Source: Gavia stellata (lineage: Eukaryota > Chordata > Aves > Gaviiformes > Gaviidae). From it: a stretch of DNA of 64,000 nucleotides. The stretch is taken from contig NC_082595.1 of NCBI RefSeq assembly GCF_030936135.1, forward strand, positions 102,527,334-102,591,333. Direction: 5' to 3'. Both the position numbers and the translations under genes were made by a program. The notes under the pieces were generated by a model. The model did no database searches, was not told where the DNA came from, and saw nothing but the letters and a program-made list of their open reading frames with translations. Positions 1 through 15,329 of this stretch are shown here, in pieces (positions within the stretch are counted from its first letter, which is position 1; the number at the start of each line of letters is the position of its first letter).

Positions 1-2968
1 GTGAATTCAATAAAGCTGAGTTGCATCTTATCTAGCCAATGCAGTCAATGAAGCCTCTGGAGGGATTCAGCTGACCTGCTGCTAGACATCTATTTCGGTG
101 TAAGCTGAGCAGCTCTGCAACCTCTGCATAGCAAGAGCACTAGGGGAGATCTCCACTGAGCACAATGGCTCCTTAGACAACTGAGGTCACATGCAGATTC
201 CTGAATTTGGATGATTAAGCCAAGTCCAGCCATTGTCTGTGATGAGGACTGGTTTTATTCATAGAAAAGAAGAATGTATAGTGATCATATTATGATGAAA
301 TTTGGAGCACCCTCTGACTTCGTATTGCACATTTATTCAATCAGAAACTGTCTGTTTTTTAAGAATCCTTGTTACTGAAAGATTTGCTAAATTAGGACTG
401 GAAGAATTTAAAATGTAATTGCACAACTCCAATGTAAAATGTATTTCACTTTTGATGGTTTTAAAAAAGAACCTGAATTTTTCTGAAAAGAGACTTAAAA
501 ACATTATGTGAAAAGTAACCTGGATTTCAGACACTTTCTCTTTGCACTTAGGATGAGATATATGCCTTAAGTGCTATAGGAATACACCTCCCTAAATAAC
601 TAATACATAAATACTTGAAATATCAAATTTGAAAAGTAAAACAATCCCGTAACTGGGATAGCTCATTCGTTTCATCCAACGTGAAGGCTGTGGCAAGGAG
701 AAAGCAGCTGAAGCGATTTAAAGACAGCAGTATGGACAAGCTGAATAAATACTCTCATTTATTAGCTCACAGTGAAGCCAAACTACAAATATTCTCGCTG
801 TAACGAATATTTAAAAGCTTGAAACTCCATTTGGACCTACACTTTCTTGCAAAACATCTAAGGCCATTGAAACAAGAATTCCACACATTTTCTGCTTATT
901 ACATTATATGTGTTGTTCAGTGGTTATTACCTGGGATTCACTTAATCACATTTTGGTATCTAGATGTAATATAATGATCTTGACTTAAATTTATAGTAAG
1001 GGAATAGAAAAAGGTACCTCTGGGGCAAAACCCACTTTATCCTGAATCAGGTAACTAAAATAGTCAGATGAATCAAGACTAAAAGTTCCTATTTCTCTTC
1101 ACTAGCTCTAAAAGGAGCCTTAAGTATTTAGCTCAAATATAGACATCTAAAACAGTCTCATGATTCCCATCTAAAATGGCTTGTATTCATTTCATCATCC
1201 TCTATCATCCTCCTTCACCTAAAAAGAGGAATCACCAGTGCTCCCTCACTCACTCACTACAAAACCACCTTATGATGACTGAGAAAATATATGCCCTTTT
1301 TGTTTACATTTTGAGCCCCATTCTCTGTAACAGTGTGGTCAGTAAGGTTGAAAGCCAGTTGCACACAATTCCTATTACAGAACCGTCTGAGATACATTCA
1401 CACGAATAAAGTTTTTCTTTGGCCGCCCAGGCATGCAGCAGATGGGACAAAGAACCAACCTACAATGGAAACTGAGTAAAAAGGTTCCTGCCCTCACAGA
1501 AAACCTCTTGGGGCTTGTGGAGGAGGAAAGAAGTCTTCAAGTCCAATCTTCACAGGACAGGTTCTTGCATGAGTGAGTTTATGTATTTGACCACACAGTA
1601 TTACTTTCAATCCTCTGTTTGGAGAGGTTTTGTGGGTTTTAAGAACTACCCTTGAAGTACTTAAAATACATATTTATTTGGGCTGGGTCAAGGTTTCAGA
1701 TGTTGATCCGTCTCAATTTAAATGTCACAGGCTTTTTACAAGGCATGGACCACTCATAGATCACAGCCTCAGAGCTCCATGTCCTACTAGTAAGTAACTA
1801 CAAACATCGCCCCCCCAACACACACACAAAAAGGTACAGCTAAGCCTTTGAGGCTTTTGCTAAGATGCTTATAGCATCTCTGATATGCCTCACTGTTTGC
1901 AGGCCTTCTCCACTGCTTTGGCAGGGCGCAGAGATACCACTTGACAGGTGCTGTGACAGCACACTTTGCTGATTCCTCATTTTAGGCAAAAGAGAAAAAT
2001 ACTAAAAGCTGAAGATACTACTGCATGAGAAGAAATAAAAATGGCAGTTATAAAACAAAACAGACAACAAAAACACAAGAGCCAGTCTGTTCTGCAGCTG
2101 GAGGTGTAAAATTTGATCATGAGGCAAAAAGCACAATTGCAGTCCCCGAGCACGCAGCAACAAACTAACTGACTTCATAGGTTGTAAGGCGTTTCACAGC
2201 AGTGCTGACAGAGGAGAGAGAGAACCTGTACAAGTCAAATGCATTTGCAGCTACCATCAATGTTATCTAACTTAACTGTGTAAAATCTGAACTTTCATAC
2301 TGAAGAATGGCCAAGTACACTGAGATTGTTCTTGCTCAGGTAATTGTACCAAACACTTGAAAGTAATGCTGAACTTCAAGCTAACACATTGTGCATTTAT
2401 GACACATGTACTGAGACTCAGAATAACCATTCCCCGGATAAGTCAGAAGCCATGCACACTTAAAGGATCTGAGGCTCCAAGCTTTGCAGTGCTGCTTCTT
2501 CAAGCATGTTGTGATCTTCAAAGATGATTAAGCAGTAATTTTCTTTTAAATGACCTAATTTTGGATTCTGAACTTTAGATTTTATTATTATATGCCACAA
2601 GTAAAAAAATTACTTCAGAAAGACAAATTAATACTTCCTGTTGCATCAGAGTAACCATTCAGACAACTCACGGCCTTTTAAGACAGCATGTAGTTGCTTC
2701 ATTATATATGAAATTATCCTGCAAAAATCTATGATACTTCTTGTGCATACATTTGTAACAACAAATACAGAGAAAATGCTCCAAATCAAAAATGCTAGAG
2801 GAATTTCTTGTGCTCTAAGAATCCTGTGCCAGTATGTTAATCCAAATGAACAACATAAAACTATATAAAACTCAATTCTAAGCAGCTTATCCTAAACATA
2901 GCAGGTATCTAATAACACCAATATGTTAACTTTCAGTGAATCTCTTAATCCACTGATAACATACATAC
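1..2968. other. PUM2 intron (partial), no exon seen
   Basis: This AT-rich stretch lies downstream, in transcript terms, of the last PUM2 exon seen in the window. The next exon should encode the segment that in mammals begins G-Y-Q-V-L-A-P and leads toward the PUM repeats. I could not find it on the minus strand here, so the intron is at least about 2.97 kb and the window ends inside it. Short open frames in this stretch have no recognisable protein character. No CR1 or RNA gene was recognised. Confidence 0.75.
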
Positions 2969-3107
2969 CTGGCATGCCCGTAGCAAGACCCTGACCAAAA
3001 GCCAAAGCTGGATTTGCTGCTGCAGCTGCTGCAAGTGACTCTGCCTGCTGCCCTTGCTGACCCTGACTGGGAGTAAGCGGACGCTGAGTTGCTCCAGCAC
3101 GCAGAAC
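2969..3107 (-). CDS. PUM2: PUM2 exon, residues 384-429 (+1 nt)
   Basis: This exon encodes [20 protein letters not shown] followed by an Ala-rich run and [11 protein letters not shown]. It is part of the low-complexity Gln/Ala-rich N-terminal region of Pumilio 2, which in the family recruits repressors, while RNA recognition is by the C-terminal PUM repeats that lie outside the window. On the minus strand the exon is preceded by a pyrimidine-rich TTTTCCAG acceptor and followed by a GTATGT donor. Its 139 nt start in phase 0 and leave one nucleotide (G) for a following Gly codon, as expected from the mammalian sequence. A longer open frame over the same DNA is out of register and not real. Confidence 0.95.
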
Positions 3108-4843
3108 CTGGAAAAGACCAATATGACACCCCTTCCTTAAAAAGGTAAGAAAGCAAGCCCATTATATGCTAAAAAAGGTCTAGAACAGTTGCTTTGCACA
3201 TTCAATGCCACTTAACTCTGATTTTCATTTTGGGAATACTCCACCTTATTGGTTTCACAGATACATACAAAGAATAAAAGGCATAAACTATTTTACTGAT
3301 AAATGTGACAATGAAATATCTGCCCTGCTCTGGACAGCAGAACTCATGTATGTTCCATCAATGGCAATGAGTATAAAGAAGGAACATCTGTAAGACTGAT
3401 GTATTTATGATCTGTATTATTTATTAACTGAATACCTGAACTTCCCTGATAAATGCATTTGTTTACATTAGTTTCAGGCAATTGAATGATGTAAGTCTGA
3501 ATACTTCAGAGCTTGTAGTAACTAGTTTAAATAATTAACACTACACTGCCAACAGTTCTGTAAAGAAACGCACCCACTAAGTTTTAATAATTCACATAAC
3601 ACTCCATCACCATGCAACACAGGCTTATTTTATTATGTTCTGACAGCATACCTCTGCGAATCTGATTGAAAAGCAATCTAAATGCTTGCAACTACTCTAT
3701 TCCTCTTGGTTAAAATAATCTTTTCCAGGTCCAAAACAAGAAGGTAATACAATTTACAGTATATCCCCACAAAATAGCTTACATGTGATTTGCATAAATT
3801 GGATATTGATTTTCTAGAGAAAGCAAAAAAACACTGGAGAGATTATATACATTCAGTTATCAATGCAGTTCACTGATAACAATGATCAGTAGGAGGAAAG
3901 ATCCACCTGAATATTAAAACAGTGATGAAGCTACTCTGGAACTTCATGGTAACTCAAAGTCACTTCTCAAAATTTATTAGAATGGCATTGAAATTAACCA
4001 TATTGGTAGTAAAAAAAATAAAATACATATTTACATTCATTCAAGTATAAAATCATTATAAGACTTGTGTTTTTCCTTTGTGGAAAAAGGCCATTTGTTT
4101 ATACTGAAAGATCATATAACGGTTTTAAAAACACATCCAGAGTAACAATAGAAAATTAGCATTTTTGAAAGGTACTTAAAGAAATGGGAATTTCAACAAG
4201 TTCTTGTAACAATTGCTTATTCTTGATTTACCAAGGCAAAAATAACATATGGCACATGGAGAGGTTGTAATACAATTATTATGTCACAGACAAATATGCA
4301 GGGCAATCCTTCTTCCCCATGAAGCAACAGAACTACTGATAACACCTTTAATTCCCTACTTTTTAAAAGAGACAAAGAAAAATGTGTAGCATTCCATTCC
4401 AGCTAAAACGCAGATAATTTTTGTTCCCAAACTTGAAAGAAAAAATATCCCCCTAACAAATTACTAAAACATCTCTTTTCATCCCCTTATGGTAGCTTTC
4501 TAGATTAGTTTCAAACTTTGCATTGATTTTTGAGTAACTGTACAGGCAGCATTATCTAGACAAACATAACAGCACAATAACCTGGATTAAAGGAACTATT
4601 TTCAACTTTTTTATTTTAAAAATTGGGAGTGCAAAATAAGCTGAATATTTCTAGTATTCAGTAAATGAATTTTTGAAGACGATGATAATCGGTAATGTAA
4701 GGAAATAGAGAATTTTTGATATTCATTTATTATTTGATACAACACATCTGAATTATGTAAAATTTTCTAGAAGCTGATCCTTATATACCGAAAACGTTAA
4801 GGTAAGGCTTTAAATGCACATCTCCTTTTCATGAAGAACATAC
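3108..4843. other. PUM2 intron, 1,736 bp
   Basis: AT-rich intron between two PUM2 exons on the minus strand, with a GTATGT donor at its right end and a TTTTCCAG acceptor at its left end. I see no repeat, RNA gene or further exon in it. Confidence 0.85.
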
Positions 4844-4983
4844 CGGTTGCTGTCCCTGTTGTGCCTGTGAAGCCGCTTGCTGATTTGCTGTGGTATTTGC
4901 TGCTGCAGCTTGCTGCTGAAATAAATTGGCTGGATACACTCCCCATGGAACACCATAATACTGATGCGGAACCACAGCAGGAC
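4844..4983 (-). CDS. PUM2: PUM2 exon, residues 337-383
   Basis: After completing a Gly codon split with the previous exon, this exon encodes [20 protein letters not shown], then F-Q-Q-Q-A-A-A-A-N and a Gln/Ala/Thr-rich tail ending Q-G-Q-Q-P. The tyrosine/tryptophan-containing segment is strongly conserved between PUM1 and PUM2. The acceptor is GTTTTAG and the donor GTATGT. The exon is 140 nt, entering in phase 1 and leaving in phase 0. The last codon is CCG (Pro) where I recall Gln in mammalian PUM2, which may be a lineage substitution. An overlapping plus-strand open frame is an antisense shadow. Confidence 0.95.
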
Positions 4984-8232
<3,249 letters not shown>

Positions 8233-8326
8233 CTATGTGTGGCTGCTGAGCTGCAGCCAGTGCGTATTGCTGCTGCTGGGCTGCTGTTAACTGTTGAACA
8301 GTCAGAGCATTAGTCCTCTGGAATAG
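8233..8326 (-). CDS. PUM2: PUM2 exon, residues 264-294 (+1 nt)
   Basis: This exon encodes [20 protein letters not shown] followed by [11 protein letters not shown], a Gln/Ala-rich stretch almost identical between PUM1 and PUM2. The acceptor is TTCCAATAG and the donor GTGAGG. Its 94 nt enter in phase 0 and leave one G for the next codon. The next exon can supply either CA (Ala) or GC (Gly) because of its tandem acceptor. A polar, glutamine-rich stretch like this is typical of disordered repressor regions in RNA-granule proteins, but no catalytic or binding residues can be named. Confidence 0.95.
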
Positions 8327-8617
8327 CTATTGGAAAAGAAAAAGGACACATTTCAGTTTTCAAAAGTCAGGGCTATAATATCCTGGGATTTACTTACAAA
8401 AAAAGATTATAAACCAAGCTTCTATTCTAGTAAGTTACTAAACTAGAAAAATTATGCACCAATATTCTTCTGGATTAAATATACATTTATTTGTCTTTGA
8501 CTAAGCCACAGGCAAAACAAAATTAAATGCATTATATGCTTAAATGACTGATTATCAAAGAGGATAATGCACAACTTAAAGGAATAATTTGGCACTGGCT
8601 TCAAGTCCAGTACTAAC
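8327..8617. other. PUM2 intron, 291 bp
   Basis: Short intron with a GTTAGT donor and an AATAG acceptor on the minus strand. No other feature is seen. Confidence 0.85.
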
Positions 8618-8888
8618 CTGCTGCTGAGAATTGTAGTCAAAAAGTCCTACAGTAGCTCCTGAAGAGTCCATTTGTACCTGATTGCCAGGATAGTCAAACT
8701 GTAGAGAATCAAGACCAACTTGTTCCATGGCATCTAGGTTCTGATTTTCTGGATTTGAAAATTCTTCTACCAGAGGCTTGTGGGCTGTGGGATTGGGAAG
8801 CGGACCTAATCCTTCTGTGGTGCTGGGATTGGGGCCCAAGCGTTCAGCTACTTCTGTTGGGGAGGCTTGTCGACTTCCAGGGGTACGA
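8618..8888 (-). CDS. PUM2: PUM2 exon, residues 173-263
   Basis: The longest PUM2 exon in the window (271 nt, phase 2 in, phase 0 out). It finishes an Asn codon and then encodes [20 protein letters not shown], followed by a Pro/Asn-rich part, [29 protein letters not shown], and the signature [14 protein letters not shown]. This combination identifies PUM2 rather than PUM1, which has different spacing and residues around the M-E-x-V-G block. The acceptor is TCTAAACAG and the donor GTTAGT. The R-x-x-S/T-P-type serines and threonines are plausible phosphosites, but that is inference. Confidence 0.97.
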
Positions 8889-11800
8889 CTGTTTAGATGA
8901 AATTAAAAGATAGGCTCTTCAGTCTTAAATAAAGCTGTCCATGGATAGAGTACAGCATTTCTATTGTAAAAGGATCTCTGAACTCAAAGACTTTACAAAG
9001 GGAAGCGACAGACTGATTTTAACAATTTCAACCAGCATGCATTGATGGCTGAAGATAAAGGACACATTTCATTTCAAAGCATAATTTTATTGATTTTTTT
9101 TTTTAAAAAAACTTTAAGACTATACAGCTCTTCAAATCACTGTGAGAAAAACAAACTAATCTTTGAGGCTGTTTTGAGTGAAATGGAGCAAATTGCGGTC
9201 ACCCGTAACTTTTGGGATGGCTCTTTATTGCATTTTGGAAGAGACAGGAATTATTAGAAAACGTATTGAAGAGAAATTTAAAAAAAGGAAATGGCTAAGT
9301 GCATCTCATGACAAAGGAGAGAAAGAGACAATAAAACTTCAACTGGAAAAGACAAACATAATATAGCAAGTATCTTTCACATCTCAAAAGCAAACAATAC
9401 ATTTTTCACCTTTAGTAAAATGGACTAATAACTGCGTCATTTAGCATTTGACTAAAACATTTCATTTCCTACGCATCTCATTTAATAGACTACACTACAC
9501 CAGATGATTGGTCAGGGGAAAAAAGTGTTCATAATGTAATCCCACTGATACCATCTCAGTTTCCCTAAGAATAAATATAGCCTGTTGTTCCAGAAAAAAA
9601 CTTTAGGATGGAGCAAAATGTAGGTGTTTGATTTCTGTTGACAATAAGACAGAGATATGGAGCTGGAAATCATTTACTATGTCAAACCTCTGAAAGTTCA
9701 GTTTGCAAATATGATGGGCTGGTGAGGATTCAGATGTAGATAGCTACACTCACACATCTCTAGGTGCACTAGTCTTTAAATTCCCATCAGAGGGGATGCA
9801 AATCTAGTCGATACCATTGACAGAGCCTAGAGAGCAACTCCACTGACCAGTCACTAGGTGTTTACTTCAGGGTAAAAGCTGAATTGTTCTTATTGACTAC
9901 ATCCCCACTGACTACAGAGGAATCTCTGTGCACCTATAAACACCTACAGGCAAACACCTGAAGCGAGATGTCAACAGATTCACATGCTAAACACATTCCC
10001 AACCCTGTGTTTGGTTAGATTTAGGGTACCTTTATTTGGAGTGGTATCCCACTTCCTGTGTCAGGCCACATTGTTTAGACTACCAATTTTTACTGGCAAA
10101 AATCTAAGTCAACTACTAGGAAGGAGTTGTGTGACAGAATCTATGATTCCTTAACAGCGTTATTCTGTTGGCAGAACTCAATAATTAATATATTGCTACT
10201 CAGGAAACATACAACTTTGAGTCAAGTTTGCTTTATTTATGAAAATTGGGCTCAAATACAAAATGCCATCTTGCAAGATGAAACTACATTTATTCCAGCA
10301 GTACACTGCCAGACCAGTATGGTATACTGCTAATTCTAGGATAGAGACACAGCCTTAGTACTACCTGTTCTCCTCCCTCTTCAGAGCTCCGAAGTTGAAG
10401 TATCTGTTCCTCACTGAAGCACAAGATTAATGCAAAGAAATCTGCAAGTACTTAACGTATTGCCTAATACCAACTCTAAAGACTGTATAGCTAGAAAGCA
10501 GTCTTTTAGCAATTTTATTCAACAACACTGTATGATCTACTACTTTGTACAAAATACTTCAAAGATAAAGCAGTTACACTAGGGTTTTCTTTTTTTAATA
10601 TAACAACCAATCTCATGATGATTGTCTATAACATACTGGCTACCATCTAAGTATCCTAGCTAGCAACCATGTCTTGCTCAACATACAAAACTTGAGTTTG
10701 AAGCCATTTAATATGCCTTATTCTTCCCAAGTGACATACAGTATCAACAAAGTGAAGAACAAAAGGAAAAAAGGCAGTTATTTCAGTACATATTTTAGTT
10801 TAAAAAAACTGTAAGTACAATAAAAATACAAGGAGGAGGACAGGACAAAGTTTCTTTGTTAATACTTATGTTTACCTAATATAGGTTGCTCCTTATATTG
10901 GTGCTGTTCTGTTGCTATAGTTAAAGTTGTGTCAATACTTCAATTATAAACCTCTGTTTGGAGGGCTTTATACCACCACTTTATACAGCCCATTTAAATT
11001 AGATGGCTTTTTTTTTTTTTTTTTGAGATGTTTACTGGCTTTGGATGCTTTTTTGCACTTGTGTATTTTTTGCTAATTTCTCTCTTCAAATAATACAAAA
11101 AGTACTTTGCAAGTAACTATTTTAAAATGGAAATACATACTGGTAAAGAAAAGCAGGACAAAATTTATTCTGCATTTTCTACATATAATAACAAAGGTAA
11201 CTTTGTTTATTGTTCATATTGCAGCATGCATCCGAAAGGAGCTAATTTGAGCTCTCTAATATATGCTTGGTATTATATTTTTTTTAATAATACGTCTTGA
11301 AAAATAGACTTGAAGAATCCCTTCTTAGCCTCAGGTAAATATGTTTTTTAAAGGGTAGGAAATACTTACATATGGGATTCAAACACACATTTTAATATAC
11401 TTGTTCAATTACGAACTAATGAAACCACAACCACTTGGTCACGTTCATCACATTAATACAAATTTATGAGCAGCATTCTAGTTTTCTTATCTTGTCAATT
11501 CTTCTGTATGACAGTTACAAATGCATCACAGTCATTTAAAAACAAAGATTAGTCCTTTAAAAATACCCAATTTAAAATGCAGTTTAGTATCAGGAAAAAA
11601 CAGGCAGGCTGTGCTGTCATATAGGAGTTCACAGTCCAAAAGCTCGAGCTTGGTCCAAATCCCCCCCCACACACACCCCAAAGAAAACGATCAAACCACA
11701 ACACCATTCTATACTGTGAATAGGTGACATTTAACTAAGTGAATAGGGAAATAGATTGTTTCTCCTTAAGTCAAATAAATGGTTTCTATAAAGACTTTTG

Positions 11801-12221
11801 TGGGGAAATAATTGTACTGGGCTGTGGTATCCACTAGCAAAATTAGAAGGAAGTTAAAATTCTGTAGGACTTACTCTCTACAACAAGATGCAAAAGTTAA
11901 GAATATTAAAAAGAAGCAGAGAGAGAAAGGAATTTAGTTTGAAATTAAAAGGGTTAAGTTTTCATCCCTCTTTAATTCACCGCATTTTGAAGGTACCATT
12001 TACTTTGAATAATTACTATATTAAGATGAATTTGTCTCATGAGAAGTGACACGCACATTAACAACATCCTAAGAAACATGTGGCACAGTGGGAAAGGGAG
12101 GATGTGAGGTAGGAAGAATCAGTCTGCAGCTGTGTAATGTTTAAGCTGACACACAAACCAGAAGCGTAATAATGCCCTTAAGAGACATGCTCGTCTTCTT
12201 GAGAAACAGTTAAAAGCTTAC
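8889..12221. other. PUM2 intron, 3,333 bp
   Basis: AT-rich intron with several homopolymer runs (for example T18 near 11,007-11,024 and a C/A run near 11,660-11,680). No CR1 copy, RNA gene or further exon was recognised. The donor at its right end is GTAAGC and the acceptor at its left end AACAG. Confidence 0.8.
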
Positions 12222-12394
12222 TTAAAATCTTTGCAATCGGCATCCATTCCATTTGGCAAACCTCTGCCATTTATTTTAGTAACATCCTCATCATCTCCTT
12301 GTTTAAGATCTCTGTTTTTGTCCTCCTCAAATGGAGAAGCCTTGCCTTTCTGATCTCCTTTCTCAGGTCCATCTGTTTCAGCATCTCTAGTGCC
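12222..12394 (-). CDS. PUM2: PUM2 exon, residues 116-172 (+2 nt)
   Basis: This exon encodes G-T-R-D-A-E-T-D-G-P-E-K-G-D-Q-K-G-K-A-S, then P-F-E-E-D-K-N-R-D-L-K-Q-G-D-D-E-D and I-N-G-R-G-L-P-N-G-M-D-A-D-C-K-D-F. It is a very acidic and basic, charged, probably disordered segment characteristic of PUM2; PUM1 has a related but clearly different charged segment. The acceptor is TTTTTCCTCAG and the donor GTAAGC. The 173 nt enter in phase 0 and leave two nucleotides (AA), completed to an Asn codon by the next exon. The run D-D-E-D-V-T-K appears one residue longer than the human D-D-D-D-S-K stretch as I recall it. Confidence 0.96.
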
Positions 12395-13031
12395 CTGAGG
12401 AAAAAGAATCTGTTTGATTCTGAGTATTGAACAGAACACAATAGGAGCACCACAAGGTGACCTAATTCTACACTACAGTGCACGTAAACAATACAAACAG
12501 TTTGTTTTCAAAGAAATTGCATTTGGTGGATAACTTGGTCATCAAGTTTCAACCACATGCAATTAATAACTGCCAAAGTGTGAAAAGGAATGCCAAGATT
12601 TATAATGGAAGAGCTAACTCAACCTTAACTATAGCGGTGCTGTTAAAGCAGTAACACTTAGAATTAGATAAAGTTTATTTTATACAGTTAAAACATCTAG
12701 TACAAAACAAACCTGTATGGAAACATAGAATAGGAAGATCTAGAATAAAGTCCATCACACATTTTAAATTAAGTTATATGCAATCTTTTCCCACCTTTAT
12801 TTAAAGGTGTTAGGAAAGTACTTTAAGACAGCTATTTAATCAAGATTCCCAAACCACTTCCCTCTTCTACCCCTCCAACCAAGGAAGACAGACAGATAGC
12901 AACTACACACTTCGTTCTAAAGAAGAGAGTTAAAAAAGGAAAAACGGACAAATAGAGTAGAAAATATAACCATATAAGACAGTAAGACCATAGTATGTAA
13001 CTAGGCAAGCTTAACACGCTGCTTTACTTAC
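12395..13031. other. PUM2 intron, 637 bp
   Basis: Intron with a canonical GTAAGT donor and a CTCAG acceptor on the minus strand. Nothing else is recognised in it. Confidence 0.85.
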
Positions 13032-13219
13032 AAAAGCTCCTTTCCTAAACCGGGAATCCAATTTATCAGCTGGAGAGGAACTTAACACATATTCTACCAT
13101 GCTCACTCCAAGGCCACCACTTTCTGATCGTGGAGACAATACAGCATTTACTTCACTGTTTCCATGAAAACCCTGTCCAGGCTTTCTCTGTACCATAATA
13201 GGCTGGGACATAGAATGGT
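13032..13219 (-). CDS. PUM2: PUM2 exon, residues 53-115
   Basis: After completing a His codon, this exon encodes [20 protein letters not shown], then [20 protein letters not shown] and [20 protein letters not shown]. The [11 protein letters not shown] block is the best-conserved N-terminal motif of vertebrate Pumilios. [10 protein letters not shown] separates PUM2 from PUM1. The acceptor is TTTTTAACAG and the donor GTAAGT. Its 188 nt enter in phase 1 and leave in phase 0 after a Phe codon. The open frame running past the donor is intron read-through. Confidence 0.97.
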
Positions 13220-13511
13220 CTGTTAAAAACAAATAAATAAAACTATTGTTTTTTTTTTTTAATACAACTTGCAATATTTCATTACAGAGACAATATTCAA
13301 CAGGACCAAAATCAAATTAAATAAAAAATTCCAAACCCAGTTTCAAAAAGTGTTATTGGCACACAACCACAAGTGCAGTATACATTTTCACAATTAAAAT
13401 TAAAGGAAAATCAAATTTAATACACAATTAAAATTTATAATATTAATTTACTTTGAAATAACATTTAGTAAACATGACTGATTTTTCAATACATATACAT
13501 CATTCACTTAC
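13220..13511. other. PUM2 intron, 292 bp
   Basis: Short AT-rich intron with a GTAAGT donor and an AACAG acceptor. It contains a T11 run near 13,248-13,259 on the plus strand. Confidence 0.85.
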
Positions 13512-13617
13512 GAGGAGTTCCCCATGCAGTCTCTCTCCACTCATCACCAAGGAATATCCCTTTTTGTCCATCTTTTGCTGAATCATCAGGTTCCCAAAAC
13601 TTTTTGGCAGGTAAAAG
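13512..13617 (-). CDS. PUM2: PUM2 exon, residues 18-52 (+1 nt)
   Basis: This exon encodes [20 protein letters not shown], then [15 protein letters not shown]. The K-K-F-W-E and I-F-L-G-D-x-W-R motifs are shared by PUM1 and PUM2. The acceptor is CTTTTGGAACAG and the donor GTAAGT. The 106 nt enter in phase 0 and leave a single C that completes a His codon in the next exon. Human PUM2, from memory, reads G-D-D-E-W where this reads G-D-E-W. No enzymatic role; it is part of the N-terminal repressor region. Confidence 0.97.
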
Positions 13618-15329
13618 CTGTTCCAAAAGAGAAAATTATTTAAAATCTGTTTATAAATGGGCAAAAAACAGCAATACTATTAACAGGATATCCAAGTAAT
13701 TCATTTTAGATACCAAAGCCAGCTTTACATAAGGAAACACACATTGCCAAGGAATAAATATAAACACTTAAAAGTTATGTTCTGTTACGGAAGGTGATGC
13801 TATGTAAAGAAATTGCTCAAGTGACCCCAAAAAGACTGAGATTCTGAAGTTATGAGGGAGAGATACAGAATATAGAAGCAGCTGTGAAAAAACCTAATCA
13901 AGTTAATTCCTTTGATAAACCAAGTCAACCTTCTCAGAAACTTTAACTAACACTGCCTTCCTTCCATGCTGGCTCAAAAGCTTGGCCTTTAACTAATGCT
14001 ATCATGATAACCAGAAACAGCAGCAGTTCATTGTAAAGTTCTGTTCACTTAGAAATGCACCATGTTCCATATTTTAGAAAGCGACTAACACACACGGCGG
14101 CAAGTCAGCTCCTTCAGACCATAGGGATCTGCTGGTTACAAAACTGTGACATTCAAATTTGAAGTTCCACATACCATAGCTGTATGGTTTTTTTCATTGC
14201 TACTTCTAAAGCAGAAAGTTTCAAGTCAGATCACTATCACTTCTTGTAGTGTCTTTGAGGACAGAAGACTTAGTGTAACATGACAGAAGCACCACACAAA
14301 CAAAAATACCTCAAATGTCAGAATTCTTTTTACTTTTACTTTACTATTTTTACTTTATTCCTCTAACTATTCCCGTCAGTAGCAGTACAGCTGCCAAACT
14401 CCGCATATCACATTTTCTCTTGAATACGTAATTAAAAAACTGTATTCTCAGACTACATATTACATACTTTACTAGGTCCATCAACTGAAACTACAGTGAA
14501 TACAACTTGCAAAAAACAATATGGAAGAGCTCTGAAGACAGCATTGTAATCCATCAATTTTTTTTCAAAATGTAATGTTCAATTTAAAATTTAAAATTTT
14601 GTAATTTAAAAAAAATGTAATCTGATAAAGCTTTTTTTGCAGTAAAGTAGTATGTTTTGGAGCTTTGATTCTCCTGTTACTTAAGTGACTAAAAAATCCT
14701 TCTGAACTTCACAGCTGCTTAGTATGAGCCTCAATGAAACTACTAACAAAGAGTATTTTTTTAGGTATTTCTTAATGTAGCATTGAAAGAGCTCATAAAA
14801 ACAGCTTAAAGAAGAGGGTAAGATTGCCATTAACAAGCCACAATATTAACACTGAAACAGAGGTGACAAGAGCTCCTCTGCAGTAACTTAAAGATTGCTG
14901 ACTGCTGTTTTTCTGTGCGGTCCAGAGCTCCTACCAGAAACAAAGTATTTTGACTAGCTAACTTACTGAAATCCCTGGGTTCCTTACATAAATTCAAGGA
15001 CTCAGGGTGGAGGATGATAAACAGCCAAAGCTCAACAAAACTACAGGAGAGTATTACACTTGCAAGAGTGTTATACTGTTATGACCTGACCGGACAGATG
15101 CGCCCACTTTCTTAATGCATGGGAGAATCATCACCAGGTATCAACCAAACATACTTTGGGAGCACCAGGATATTAAGTTTAACCCGAATTTAAGGGATGG
15201 AGTTAGCCATCAGGGGACAGAGAAACAGATTAAAGGAATCTTGCAACTGCAGATCAACTAAAAGCAAAAGATTATAAGTTTCAGATCAGCCTATACAATC
15301 TACTCATCCTTTTTAGCTTTATACTCTAA
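13618..15329. other. PUM2 intron, left part, unannotated
   Basis: Left part of a 7.7 kb intron between the first and second PUM2 coding exons, up to the CR1 insertion. The sequence is AT-rich. No exon, RNA gene or repeat was recognised. Confidence 0.75.

Noticed and set aside
2926..3162. 78-codon open frame on the minus strand across a PUM2 exon
   Set aside because: It is out of register with the PUM2 frame (Ser/Gly-rich translation) and runs across both splice sites.
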